Below are positions 1 through 8,011 of a DNA stretch of 64,000 nt, piece by piece. This DNA is from Mycobacteriaceae bacterium. GTDB taxonomy: Bacteria > Actinomycetota > Actinomycetes > Mycobacteriales > Mycobacteriaceae. The DNA lies in NCBI GenBank assembly GCA_019749805.1, contig JAIEPH010000001.1, positions 62,001-126,000 on the forward strand, given 5' to 3'. The position numbers and the translations under genes are program-made. The notes below the pieces were generated by a model. That model was not told the origin of the DNA and did no database searches. It worked only from the letters and a program-made list of their open reading frames with translations. How positions within the stretch are numbered: position 1 is the stretch's first letter; every line of letters starts with the position of its first letter.

Positions 1-18
1 CCGGAAGCGCACCCGCCC

Positions 19-32
19 GGGGGCTATGCCAT
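19..32 (+). repeat. dispersed intergenic element, diverged copy 1
   Basis: GGGGGCTATGCCAT followed by TTCCGCAGGTG. The second half matches the copy at 60081 (CCATTTCCGCAG). It lies 16 nt beyond the stop of the minus-strand gene at 49-1071. The core is degenerate, so this copy is the least certain of the family. Confidence 0.4.
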
Positions 33-48
33 TTCCGCAGGTGATGCG

Positions 49-1071
49 TTAGGGCGCGTGTTGCGCCCGGCCGTTCGCGGGCGCGCCGACGTTCTCGTAG
101 GCCTCCGCCATCGCGATCAGGTCGGTGTTCAGATCGTCGAGGGCGGCCGCGGCCAATTCGTTCTCGACCACCGCGCCGAACAGCGTCCTGCTGGCGTCCC
201 CCGTGTCGGCGGGGGCGATCGCCTGCTGATGGCGCTCATGCAGATCGTTCATCGTCGCGACGCACCGGTGAAGCACCATGAGTCGGCCCAGGAGTGCATC
301 GGTGAGGTATCGCCGCTCCGAGCGCAGGATCGTGCTGGCGTACCCCGAGGGCTGGGCCGTTTCCTCGATTGCCTCGACAGTGGAGTCGTGGGCGTCCAGG
401 CAGTAGGCGGCGCGTGCGATCTGGAAGATCTCTTCGTCGGGGTCGAATCGGAGCCGCAGGACGTCCACCCCCGGCAAGTCCCAGCCGGGGCTGTCGATCA
501 GGTCCGCCACGACGGCAATGCCCTCCAGCAGATACCCGCCCCCCGGGGTGATGGGGCCGGCGCCGGCGAGCGGGTTCCAGTCCAGGATGCGGCGGGCGGC
601 GTCGACCTCGTCGACCTGAGCTGCGGTGAGGGTCAGGGGGTCGCGGCGCACCCAGACGGCCAGGCCGAGGACCAGCAGCGCCACGGCGGCGCACACCGCG
701 GCACCCCAGCCGGCCACGGCGCCGATCTGGGCGCGGTCGTCGGCGGAGCGGGCACAGACCAGGGCGACCAGCGCGAACGTCACGGCCCCTACGGCCCAGC
801 AGACGGCGGTGCGCGTCGAGGCCCATTGGGGCAGGCGGCGACGGCGTGGGCCGGTCGGGTCGAAGAGCGCGGCGGTGGGTGTGCCGGCGGCGCGCCGACG
901 GGCAATGAGCGTGGCGGTGTCGGCGCTGAGGTCGGACTGACGCAACGGCGCGACGTGCTGGCCGCGCCACAACCATCCTGGGCCGGTGGTGATGCTGCGG
1001 CGGTCCTGGGCCTGCCAGAACGCCAGGCGCATGCGGACGTGGGCGCGGAGGGCGTCGTTGCCGCTGTCCAT
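49..1071 (-). CDS. two-TM membrane protein of unknown function
   Basis: A 340-residue protein that I do not recognise. An Arg/Trp-rich N-terminal part is followed by two hydrophobic segments at about 88-108 and 117-141, then a roughly 200-residue soluble part, which suggests an inner-membrane protein with a large cytoplasmic tail. I chose the ATG at 1071 because GAGGAGGG sits 8 nt upstream. An upstream in-frame extension to 1248 has no comparable ribosome site and unusual composition. It is transcribed away from the tandem-HTH regulator gene, with 250 nt between them that hold a 20-bp interrupted palindrome at 1269-1288. Confidence 0.75.
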   Translation of the reverse strand: MDSGNDALRAHVRMRLAFWQAQDRRSITTGPGWLWRGQHVAPLRQSDLSADTATLIARRRAAGTPTAALFDPTGPRRRRLPQWASTRTAVCWAVGAVTFALVALVCARSADDRAQIGAVAGWGAAVCAAVALLVLGLAVWVRRDPLTLTAAQVDEVDAARRILDWNPLAGAGPITPGGGYLLEGIAVVADLIDSPGWDLPGVDVLRLRFDPDEEIFQIARAAYCLDAHDSTVEAIEETAQPSGYASTILRSERRYLTDALLGRLMVLHRCVATMNDLHERHQQAIAPADTGDASRTLFGAVVENELAAAALDDLNTDLIAMAEAYENVGAPANGRAQHAP

Positions 1072-1268
1072 CGTCGTGGCCCTCCTCGCAGTCCAGGAGG
1101 CGAAACCCCCTGGAAGTAAAAGCAACTCCGGCATGGGGCACGTTGCCGTACCGCGACCGGGAAACCTCTTGCCAAAGACCCTGGAAACACATGCCGGAGT
1201 TGCGAGCCTCAGTCTATGGCCCCAAAAGCTCCGAATCGCCTGTCGCACAGGGGTTGCTTTTCACAACA

Positions 1269-1288
1269 TCCAATACGGATGTATCGGA
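1269..1288. promoter_or_regulatory. interrupted palindrome, candidate operator
   Basis: TCC-N-ATAC-GGAT-GTAT-N-GGA, with arms symmetrical except for one base pair. It lies about 200 nt upstream of the membrane-protein start at 1071 and 33 nt past the stop of the tandem HTH regulator. It is a candidate binding site for that regulator (inference). The rest of 1072-1321 shows only the ribosome site. Confidence 0.35.
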
Positions 1289-1321
1289 CCCGGTCGGTGT
1301 GAGGCCGTCGCGGACTGCTGC

Positions 1322-2074
1322 TCAGTTGGGCAGAAACTGATCCGGTACGAAGTACGTCGGCGGCACACGGAAGAGGCGGGCCAATTCGTAGACGACGTCC
1401 AGGCGCGGCGGGGCCTCACCGTGGAAGTACCGGTAGATCTGGGTTTGTGAGACCGGCAACTCCGGTGCCTGTTCCTTGAGGAGCCGCTGGATTCGCAACG
1501 GGGTGAGCTTCTGCACGCGGTTGGTGTCGAGCATGCGCACGTTCATGCTGGCGGCCAGGGCCTGGAATCGTTGAGCGAAGAACTCCGTTGCCACGTGTTG
1601 GGGGTCGATGGTGGCGGTCTTGCCCGATTGTGTTGTGCGAGCGGGTTTCACGGCCGGATAGGTGGGCGTTTTCTCGTCGGAGCCTTCGACGAAGTAGGTC
1701 GGAGACACATTGAAGAGTCGCGCCAGTTCGTAGACCACGTCCAGGCGCGGCGGGGCCTCACCGTGGAAGTACCGGTAGATCTGGGTTTGTGAGACCGGCA
1801 AGTCCGGTGCCTGCTTCTTGAGCATCCGCTGAATGCGCAGAGGCGTCAGCTTGCGCATCCGGTCGGTGTCGAGCATGCGGACCTGAGTCGTGCTCGCCAG
1901 GTCTTGGAACTGCTGGGCGAAGAACTCCGTTGCGATGTGCGGCGGATCGAGTGGCTCCTTGGCCTGCGCGGGCTCACCGCGCACCAACTGTGACGCCGAT
2001 TCGACCAGGTCGTCAGCCTCGCCCGAGGCGTCAGTTGCGACGTCGTCGGACAGTTTGTCCACGTGGTTGGTCAT
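1322..2074 (-). CDS. regulator with two tandem EspR/XRE-like HTH units
   Basis: 250 residues. Two homologous units (about 44-135 and 158-250) each carry FFAQ-F, RMLDT, KLTPLRIQR, VSQTQIYRYFHG and PPRLDVVYELARLF, followed by a short segment ending in PTYFV. The pattern (recognition-like helix followed by ARLF-V-PTYF) resembles the single HTH of mycobacterial EspR-type regulators, which normally act as dimers. Having both units in one chain suggests an intramolecular dimer (inference). The units are 83/85 identical at DNA level over 1387-1471 versus 1729-1813, which implies recent duplication or gene conversion. It sits 70 nt downstream of the parB-like gene on the same strand. The ATG at 2074 has no strong ribosome site. 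Confidence 0.85.
   Translation of the reverse strand: MTNHVDKLSDDVATDASGEADDLVESASQLVRGEPAQAKEPLDPPHIATEFFAQQFQDLASTTQVRMLDTDRMRKLTPLRIQRMLKKQAPDLPVSQTQIYRYFHGEAPPRLDVVYELARLFNVSPTYFVEGSDEKTPTYPAVKPARTTQSGKTATIDPQHVATEFFAQRFQALAASMNVRMLDTNRVQKLTPLRIQRLLKEQAPELPVSQTQIYRYFHGEAPPRLDVVYELARLFRVPPTYFVPDQFLPN
1387..1471 (-). repeat. internal duplication, copy 2 of HTH core (pairs with 1729-1813)
   Basis: An 85-nt stretch matching 1729-1813 at 83 positions, offset by 342 nt (114 codons), inside the tandem HTH regulator gene. Such a long near-identity makes deletion or gain of one unit by recombination plausible. Confidence 0.9.
1729..1813 (-). repeat. internal duplication, copy 1 of HTH core (pairs with 1387-1471)
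   Basis: Partner of 1387-1471. The flanking parts of the two units have diverged much more than this core, pointing to conversion or selection on the DNA-contacting part. Confidence 0.9.
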
Positions 2075-2144
2075 CGGTCATCCAATTCTGCGTTGATGCC
2101 ACTGGGACAAACTCCCGCCTCGTCCACCTACAGCAACGCCTACC

Positions 2145-2573
2145 CTATCCACCGGCGGCCGACGCGCCACTGCTGGGCTGACCATCTGACGTGTCGGGTA
2201 CGGCCGTTACCGGGGGCGGAAGCGCCCGCGCAACACCGGGAATGTGCACACCCCGCCGTTCCAGGAATTCCTGGATGGCCAGCGAGGCGGCGTCCCCCTT
2301 CGGCAAGTCGTACTCGTCGATGAAAGCAGCAAACGCATTCGACACGTTGGTGTTGATGTGCACGTTCATCCCGGTGCGCTTGACCTTGCGGCTGCGCAGC
2401 TGCTCCAGCGCCGGATCGTGAGCCACGAAATCCGCCACCGGGTTGGCCGCGGCGCTGGGCTGCGGCGCCGCCCGCAGATCCGGCGCGGGGCTGCCACCAC
2501 GCGTCCGTGCGGCGTCCTGTGACACCGCACGCCCCCTCGGGCTGGGCAGCGGCATAGCGGAGTCCTTAGCCAT
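2145..2573 (-). CDS. ParB-like ribbon-helix-helix partition protein
   Basis: 142 residues. Long polar N-terminal and C-terminal tails flank a ribbon-helix-helix-like core at about 66-110 (RTGMNVHINTNV, then AFAAFIDEYDLPKG and AIQEFLERRG). Small RHH proteins of this type act as centromere-binding partners of ParA on plasmids. The ATG overlaps the parA stop by 8 nt, so the pair is translationally coupled. The assignment rests on the position and the RHH-like core. The DNA site it would bind is probably upstream of parA. Confidence 0.75.
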   Translation of the reverse strand: MAKDSAMPLPSPRGRAVSQDAARTRGGSPAPDLRAAPQPSAAANPVADFVAHDPALEQLRSRKVKRTGMNVHINTNVSNAFAAFIDEYDLPKGDAASLAIQEFLERRGVHIPGVARALPPPVTAVPDTSDGQPSSGASAAGG

Positions 2574-3423
2574 TGGTGATCAGTCCTTCCTCCGCGATGC
2601 GCACCGCAACACGCCGATAGTCTTCTGCCGCAGTGCAACCCGGGTCGTAGACCGAAATCGGCTGGCTGTGCGCCTTGGCCTCGGTGACACGGACGGTGCG
2701 GGAGATGTATCCCAAATACTCTTTCTCCCAGGAGTCTTCGACCGCGCGGCGGATCGCCTTGGTCGCGCGTGAGCCGCTCATGTAGTTGGTCAGCAGCACG
2801 TGGGTGATCTTGATGCCGGGGTTGTTCAGGTCGACGTTCTCCACCGCCGCGTCCAGCGAGGCGAGCGCGGCCACCTCGTCGGGACCGGTGCCCACGGTGG
2901 CCAGCACCCAGGTCGCTGCAGACAACGCTGCAGAGGCGAGTTCGTTGAGCGTGGGCCGGCAGTCGATGATGATGAAGTCGTAGGCAGGCAGGGTCTCCAC
3001 CTCACGGCGCAGGCGCATCTGCCCGCCCGGTCCCAAGCCCTTGTCGAGTTCGTCGAGCGCTTCGCGTGAGGGTGCGACGTCCACCCCGAAATCGGTGCCC
3101 TGGATGACGTCGTTCAGCGACATCCTGCGGTGCTTTTCGGGGTTCAGCACGTTGAACATGGTCGGCGTCGGATCGCCGTCCGGGGGGATCTCGAGTCCCA
3201 GCCCCGAGGTGGCGTTTCCTTGCGGATCCACGTCGATCAACAGCACACGAATGGGACGGGTCTCGTTCTCCGCTTCGTCGAACACCTGTAGACGGGTCAG
3301 CTCGTAGCTGAGGTTCACCGCGGTGGTCGTCTTGCCTACGCCGCCCTTGCGCATCGCGACCGCAATGACCACGGGCGGCGAATTCATGGCCCGGACCAGC
3401 TTCGGAGTCTTTGGCATGCGCAA
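2566..3423 (-). CDS. parA: ParA partition ATPase
   Basis: 285 residues from a TTG at 3423, or 283 from an ATG at 3417. The TTG is 7 nt from GGAAGG, the ATG 13 nt, so the TTG fits better. The deviant Walker A KGGVGKTT is at about residues 27-34, DVDPQGNATSGLG is the switch region, and IIDCRPTL is the Walker B-like strand. This is the plasmid partition ATPase that moves replicons over the nucleoid with a DNA-bound partner. It overlaps the downstream RHH gene by 8 nt. A separate ATPase at 9587-11242 has the same fold but belongs to the ESX locus. Confidence 0.95.
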   Translation of the reverse strand: MRMPKTPKLVRAMNSPPVVIAVAMRKGGVGKTTTAVNLSYELTRLQVFDEAENETRPIRVLLIDVDPQGNATSGLGLEIPPDGDPTPTMFNVLNPEKHRRMSLNDVIQGTDFGVDVAPSREALDELDKGLGPGGQMRLRREVETLPAYDFIIIDCRPTLNELASAALSAATWVLATVGTGPDEVAALASLDAAVENVDLNNPGIKITHVLLTNYMSGSRATKAIRRAVEDSWEKEYLGYISRTVRVTEAKAHSQPISVYDPGCTAAEDYRRVAVRIAEEGLITNG

Positions 3424-3716
3424 ATCATAACCTTCCGATAGTGGTGGAATGGCTCTACGAAGACAAAAACCTCACGCCGACCTGGGGCCATACTGTCTTC
3501 GCAGGTCAAACGGCAATTCACAGTCATTGTGCGCGACACGCGGACATACTTTCACGAACAATGTAGGCCAGATTCACGGGATTCTAACGTCGACCGTGGA
3601 TGAACTGTGCACCGTTCATGCATGCCGCGTAGCAGTCGTCGACCCATCTCACCGCCTGGCGCCCGACGTCGACTGTCGACACGCCGGACCCACCGAGGGC
3701 AGATCCCCGCCTCGAA
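3424..3716. other. parA upstream region, candidate centromere/operator
   Basis: 293 nt without a credible gene and noticeably less GC-rich than its surroundings. It holds an 8-bp inverted repeat, CGAAGACA at 3458-3465 and TGTCTTCG at 3494-3501. It also holds four GTCGAC palindromes at 3589, 3638, 3668 and 3675. Clustered short palindromes next to a par operon are typical of partition sites; the assignment here is inference. Confidence 0.4.
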
Positions 3717-4139
3717 CTAGCCCGGTTGCTCGAACGCGGCGGCCGCCCGCCGCAAAGCAGGTAGAACCTGCTGAACCTGCGGAAGATTGTTGATCATGTT
3801 CGCCAGACTGAGCGGCGACACACCATCCTTGGTGACAATCGTCGGGTCGGCGCCGAGATCGACCATGCGCTCCACGACTTCCGGACCCAACTCCCTGATG
3901 TAGAAGACCGCGTTGCTCAACGGCGACTTGCCGAATCGGGTCTCCTGAATGTTGGGGTTGGCGCCGGCCTCCAAGAGGCACATCACCACCGGCGTCACAC
4001 CTTGCTCGGTCGCGTAGTGCAGGGGGGTCTTGCCGTCGGCGTCTTGGGCGTTGACGTCGTAGTCGCCGCCGGCCACCATCGCCGTGTACTCGTCGACGCG
4101 GTACTTCATGCCGAACTTGTGCAGAGGTGTGCGAGTCAC
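3717..4139 (-). CDS. ankyrin-repeat protein
   Basis: 140 residues of ankyrin-type repeats: DADGKTPLHYATEQG, then LLEAGANPNIQE, FGKSPLSNAV, MVDLGADPTIV and KDGVSPLSLA. Ankyrin proteins mediate protein-protein contacts; no enzymatic motif is present and the partner is unknown. The start is a GTG at 4139 with a weak ribosome site. It is divergent from the small gene at 4251 and lies between the par operon and the ESX locus. Confidence 0.8.
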   Translation of the reverse strand: MTRTPLHKFGMKYRVDEYTAMVAGGDYDVNAQDADGKTPLHYATEQGVTPVVMCLLEAGANPNIQETRFGKSPLSNAVFYIRELGPEVVERMVDLGADPTIVTKDGVSPLSLANMINNLPQVQQVLPALRRAAAAFEQPG

Positions 4140-4238
4140 GCACTCATCATTGCTGCTCTCAATGCCAGTCGTGTTGACATTCTCACCACTCGGACAAATC
4201 CGACCGTCGCGGACCGGTTATCGCCCCGCGCAACGCAA

Positions 4239-4250
4239 TACGATCAGACG
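4239..4250 (+). promoter_or_regulatory. leaderless -10 box for the gene at 4251
   Basis: TACGAT at 4239-4244 fits the mycobacterial TANNNT -10 and is followed by exactly 6 nt and then the ATG, the geometry of a leaderless transcript. No ribosome site is present. Confidence 0.55.
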
Positions 4251-4532
4251 ATGAGCCTGCGCGCCGAAGATCCGACCTCCCCGGCCCGCGTTCTCCGCGC
4301 CGCCCAGGACGCACTCTCCGAAGCTGCCGTCGAGAACGAATCATGGCGGCGCGACCAGCTCGCCCGCACGTGCGCCGACTACGCCGCCGAGGTCTGGTGG
4401 GACCCCGCCAGCAGCACCGAGCAGCGCTCCGAGGCGTCACGCTGCCTGCGACTGTCCTACGACCTCGACGAAGAGACCAAGGCCCACCACGCCCGCCTGC
4501 GTGCTCGGCTTGCCACTCCGACGCACCGCTAG
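4251..4532 (+). CDS. small acidic protein of unknown function
   Basis: 93 residues, mostly predicted helix, rich in Glu/Asp/Ala and with several Trp residues (ESWRRD, AAEVWWDP). I recognise no family. The ATG at 4251 is chosen because a TANNNT box sits 6 nt upstream; the open frame extends further 5' but without signals and through the ankyrin gene on the other strand. It converges with eccE, separated from it by a perfect hairpin. Confidence 0.6.
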   Translation: MSLRAEDPTSPARVLRAAQDALSEAAVENESWRRDQLARTCADYAAEVWWDPASSTEQRSEASRCLRLSYDLDEETKAHHARLRARLATPTHR

Positions 4533-4546
4533 ATCACTCGCAAAGC

Positions 4547-4580
4547 GAAGTGCCCGCCACGATTTCGTGGCGGGCACTTC
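4547..4580. terminator. bidirectional terminator closing the ESX locus
   Basis: A perfect inverted repeat of 16 bases per arm (GAAGTGCCCGCCACGA and its complement) with a 2-nt centre. It sits between the converging small gene at 4251 and eccE at 4590, as expected for a shared transcription terminator. Confidence 0.8.
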
Positions 4581-4589
4581 TGTATCGAG

Positions 4590-6572
4590 CTACTGCGCCG
4601 GCGGGGGTCGGTGGTTACGCGGCGGGCGCCGCGGAGCTGGCGGCGGGGGCGCCTCGGATGCCCGTTGACTACGCGGAACCCGTTGCGGCCCAGCGATCCC
4701 GCGGTGTCGACCGCCTCCATTGGACTCGGTGCTGTTGGCGCCGTTGCCGTTGGTCGCGGCACCGGCATGTTCGGCCGCCACGCGCGGTGCCTCCACCGGC
4801 GGCCGCGGCACCCACGGTGCAGGGGCGCCCGCAGCGGCCGGCGTTGGTCCTGCCGTGGGAGCCGGAGCTGGCCGACGCGCCGCCGCCGATGCCGCGGCGG
4901 ATCGGCGCGGCGTACGACTCAGCACGGGCGCGGTGGAGACCACACGCCGCGGCTGAGGGATGGCGTCATAACCCAGGCCGAGGTAGCGGTCCTCTTCCCG
5001 AGTTCGGATGGTCCACACCGTAATTGGGTCGGCGTCGCTGATGGACACCTCCAGCACCTGACCGGGCCCTTCCACGAGGGTCATGTCTGCGCCGCCGCCG
5101 GCCGCGTCGGGGCCCAGCAGGCGCAGCACGGTACGCGTCGGCACGGTGGTGACCGTCCGGCCGTCGAAGACCGCGATGTCGCTCGTTCGGGCTCCTGCCG
5201 TGGCGTAGAACAGCCGCTGATCGTCGTTGACCGTGGCGACGAGTCCTTCCCAGCGTTGCCGGTCATCGGTGTGGATGGCGACGACCGCGCCGGTGACCAC
5301 GGCTCGAAGCACCAGCTGGCGCGCCACCTCCACTCCGACGCGGGCGTCGATGCGGCGCCGCTTGGGCGACCCGCTCTGATCCCACAGCGGGATGGCGGCC
5401 AATGTCCCTTCGTCGAGCTGGCCGAGGATTTGACCAGATGGTCCGATGGGCACGCGCACGTCGCGCACCGCCGAGAACGTAACCGTCGGCATCGTCGCTT
5501 CCAGACTGCGATCACCGGCCGGCAGCACGGCGTCGAGCATTTGGCGTTGAATTCCGGTGGGCCTGGCCAGTTTCAGTTCGGCGAGCGGTTTGTAGGCCTT
5601 GCCGTGGTGAACGTAGCGGATGAGCACGCCGACCTGGACCTCGGCGACGCCGCCTGCTCCGGTCAGCCGGATGACGGTGATGGTTTCCTCGGTTCGCCAG
5701 GACCACCAGCGGTCGAATTGACCCTGCGCCAACAGTTCTGGGTTTCCGACGTAGGTGGTGATGAAGTTGGGTCCTGACCGGATGTAGGACCACTTCTCCT
5801 GGTTGTCCACCGACCCGACCGGCGCCAACAGCACGTCCCCCATGGCGTCGAGGTCCTCTGCAGACAGTGCATAGGCCCGGATCTGCTCCTGCTGCAGTCG
5901 CTGCACCACGCGGTGCGCTGCGGCCGCCAGGGCCTTGGGTCCGGCTTTGCGCGACGGTCCTCGTTCGACGATGCGGTCCAGGTTGTCGAGCGCGTTGAGC
6001 CGCAGCACCAGCCAGGTGCGACGTTGCCCGACCAGGTGCTTGGGCCCCACGAATTGGGAGTACACCGTCCGGTATGCGGTGCCGGCCGGTACGTGGCAGC
6101 CCGCCTCCACGACGTCGACGTCGATGTTGAGCCCGTACTGGCTCATCAGCGACACCACCAACGCCAGCGGCAGCTCGCTGCCGTTGACTGCCCGCCCACC
6201 GGACTCAGTGGTCAGCGCCAACGTCGGGCCGACCTCCACGGCGGCGACCAATGTTTTTCCGTCCCAACGCACTCCGGCGTTGCCGGAGATGACGTTGACG
6301 TCGGTGGCCGGCGTCAACTCCGGCGGCAGCGGCTTGCGACGATGCCGAAGAAACGACCCCACGACGGTGAACCACTCGACGAGGACGACACGTCCCCGGA
6401 TGGGGATGAACAGGGCGATCGCGGCGGCCAGCAGGATCAGCACGGCCGCCCAGACGGGCAACTTCCTGGATACGGTGAAGGCCACGACCACCCACACCGC
6501 GATGCCGTACACCAGGGCCGAGACCATGGGCAGCCGGATCCAGCGTCCTCGGGGACGCGACGCTGTCGCCAT
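4590..6572 (-). CDS. eccE: EccE, ESX membrane component
   Basis: 660 residues. Two hydrophobic segments near residues 17-60 precede an EccE-type cytosolic region, and a long Pro/Ala/Arg-rich tail ends the protein. EccE is the peripheral membrane subunit of the type VII translocon, associated with EccB-EccC-EccD. The ATG at 6572 shares one base with the mycP stop (TGATG) and has AGGAGG just upstream; a GTG one codon earlier is possible. It is the last gene of the locus, the usual eccD-mycP-eccE order. The proline-rich tail is longer than I expect for chromosomal EccE. Confidence 0.88.
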   Translation of the reverse strand: MATASRPRGRWIRLPMVSALVYGIAVWVVVAFTVSRKLPVWAAVLILLAAAIALFIPIRGRVVLVEWFTVVGSFLRHRRKPLPPELTPATDVNVISGNAGVRWDGKTLVAAVEVGPTLALTTESGGRAVNGSELPLALVVSLMSQYGLNIDVDVVEAGCHVPAGTAYRTVYSQFVGPKHLVGQRRTWLVLRLNALDNLDRIVERGPSRKAGPKALAAAAHRVVQRLQQEQIRAYALSAEDLDAMGDVLLAPVGSVDNQEKWSYIRSGPNFITTYVGNPELLAQGQFDRWWSWRTEETITVIRLTGAGGVAEVQVGVLIRYVHHGKAYKPLAELKLARPTGIQRQMLDAVLPAGDRSLEATMPTVTFSAVRDVRVPIGPSGQILGQLDEGTLAAIPLWDQSGSPKRRRIDARVGVEVARQLVLRAVVTGAVVAIHTDDRQRWEGLVATVNDDQRLFYATAGARTSDIAVFDGRTVTTVPTRTVLRLLGPDAAGGGADMTLVEGPGQVLEVSISDADPITVWTIRTREEDRYLGLGYDAIPQPRRVVSTAPVLSRTPRRSAAASAAARRPAPAPTAGPTPAAAGAPAPWVPRPPVEAPRVAAEHAGAATNGNGANSTESNGGGRHRGIAGPQRVPRSQRASEAPPPPAPRRPPRNHRPPPAQ

Positions 6573-8011
6573 CACTGCCTCCTACGTCGAGTGCCGGTCG
6601 CCGCCACGACGATGAACACCGCGGCCACGACGACGGCCATCACGCCGATGGCGATCGCCGCCGTCCACTTGGGGCCCGAGTCCGGCGGCGGTGGCGGTTT
6701 GGGCAGCGACAGCTCGGCGGCTTGCACGGTCACTGCCGGTGCTCCGTCGATGGGGACGTCGTAGGTCAGCGCTGCCACGGGGTCGATGAGCCCGCGTCCG
6801 ACGACGTTGTCCACTCCGCGTGCCGGGGCATGGGCGGTGGTGATGATGCGGGTGGCGACCTCGCGGGCCGTCATCTGTGGGAAGCGGGACCGCAGCAGCG
6901 CCGCGGTTCCCGACACGTAGGCCGCGGCGAACGACGTCCCGGCGATCGGCACCAGGCCACCTTCGTCGCCCGGGACGCCGTTGATCACCCCCTCGCCGCT
7001 GGAGGACAGCGACACAATGCCCGAGCCCGGTGCGGCGACGTCGACCCAGGGGCCGGCCATGGAGTTCTCGGCCCGCACCCCTTCGGGGGAGACGAATCCG
7101 ACCGACAGGACCAGGTCGTCGAACCACGACGGCGAGGACACCGAGGTCACACCACCCCAGTTGCGCGGATCTTGGGGTTTGGTGGGGTCGGCTTCGGGGT
7201 TGCTCTTACAGGCCGAGTTGCCCGCACCGGAGTCAATGGAGCCGCCGACGTTGCCTGCGGCGGCCACGACGAGGGCGTCCTTGACTTCCACGGCGTACTT
7301 CAACGCCCCGCCGAGCATGGCTTGGTCGACCGGGCTGGACACCTTCACGCACGACACCACCGAGACGTTGATGACGCGGGCACCCATGTTGGCGGCGTGC
7401 ACGATCGCCCGAGCCAGCGTGCGAAGGTCGCCCGCGGTGCGAGAGTTGTTCGGGTCGTCGGGGTTTGCGGATTGGTTCTCGGGCATGTAGGCCGCCGACG
7501 TCTGTCGGATCGCCAAAATCTGAGCGTTGGGTGCGACGCCGATCAGCCCGTCCGTCGGTGCTGGAGCCGCCCCTATGATTCCCGCGACAATAGTTCCGTG
7601 ACCTTCACAATCGTCAAATCCGTTGCCGCTGGACCCTGCTGGATCGACGTAGTCGCCTCCGGCGATCATGCCGGGCAGTCGCGGTTGCGGACGTACCCCG
7701 GTGTCGATGACCGCGACGATGACGCCGGCGCCGGTGGAGAACTTGTGCGCCTGCTCGATCTGCAGCGACGTCAACGGCGGCGGGGTCTTGGCGAGGTCGG
7801 AATTCGGCAGGACTCCGCCGGTGACGCACGCCCCGTTCTTGCGCATGGGTCCGTCGGGTCCGGGTGGTCCGTCCGGTGGGGCGGCCGCGACGTCGGGGTT
7901 GGGCGGGGTGAGCGCGCCGGCCGTTCCCACGGGGGTCACCGCGACCAGCGACGTGACCGCGGCCAGGACGGCGGCGGTGCGCGCGGCGGCGAGCACGGCG
8001 CGGACGCTCAC
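6572..8011 (-). CDS. mycP: mycosin, subtilisin-like ESX protease
   Basis: 479 residues. N-terminal signal peptide (about 1-33), a Pro-rich segment, then a subtilase domain with the triad Asp103 (VIDTG), His138 (EGHGT) and Ser360 (AGTSFAA), and the oxyanion Asn254 (AAGN). A C-terminal transmembrane helix (about 450-472) ends in an Arg-rich tail. Mycosins are membrane-anchored periplasmic proteases needed for ESX secretion and complex stability. The GTG start at 8011 overlaps the eccD stop by 4 nt (GTGA), so the two are coupled. All catalytic residues are intact. Confidence 0.95.
   Translation of the reverse strand: MSVRAVLAAARTAAVLAAVTSLVAVTPVGTAGALTPPNPDVAAAPPDGPPGPDGPMRKNGACVTGGVLPNSDLAKTPPPLTSLQIEQAHKFSTGAGVIVAVIDTGVRPQPRLPGMIAGGDYVDPAGSSGNGFDDCEGHGTIVAGIIGAAPAPTDGLIGVAPNAQILAIRQTSAAYMPENQSANPDDPNNSRTAGDLRTLARAIVHAANMGARVINVSVVSCVKVSSPVDQAMLGGALKYAVEVKDALVVAAAGNVGGSIDSGAGNSACKSNPEADPTKPQDPRNWGGVTSVSSPSWFDDLVLSVGFVSPEGVRAENSMAGPWVDVAAPGSGIVSLSSSGEGVINGVPGDEGGLVPIAGTSFAAAYVSGTAALLRSRFPQMTAREVATRIITTAHAPARGVDNVVGRGLIDPVAALTYDVPIDGAPAVTVQAAELSLPKPPPPPDSGPKWTAAIAIGVMAVVVAAVFIVVAATGTRRRRQ

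Noticed and set aside
3417..3428. ATG within the parA leader as an alternative start at 3428
   Set aside because: It is out of frame with the ATPase.
3438..3466. Sigma-A-like promoter TTGTCT-N17-CACTAT for parA
   Set aside because: The -10 match is poor, and the implied transcript start would fall inside the ribosome site, leaving it untranscribed.
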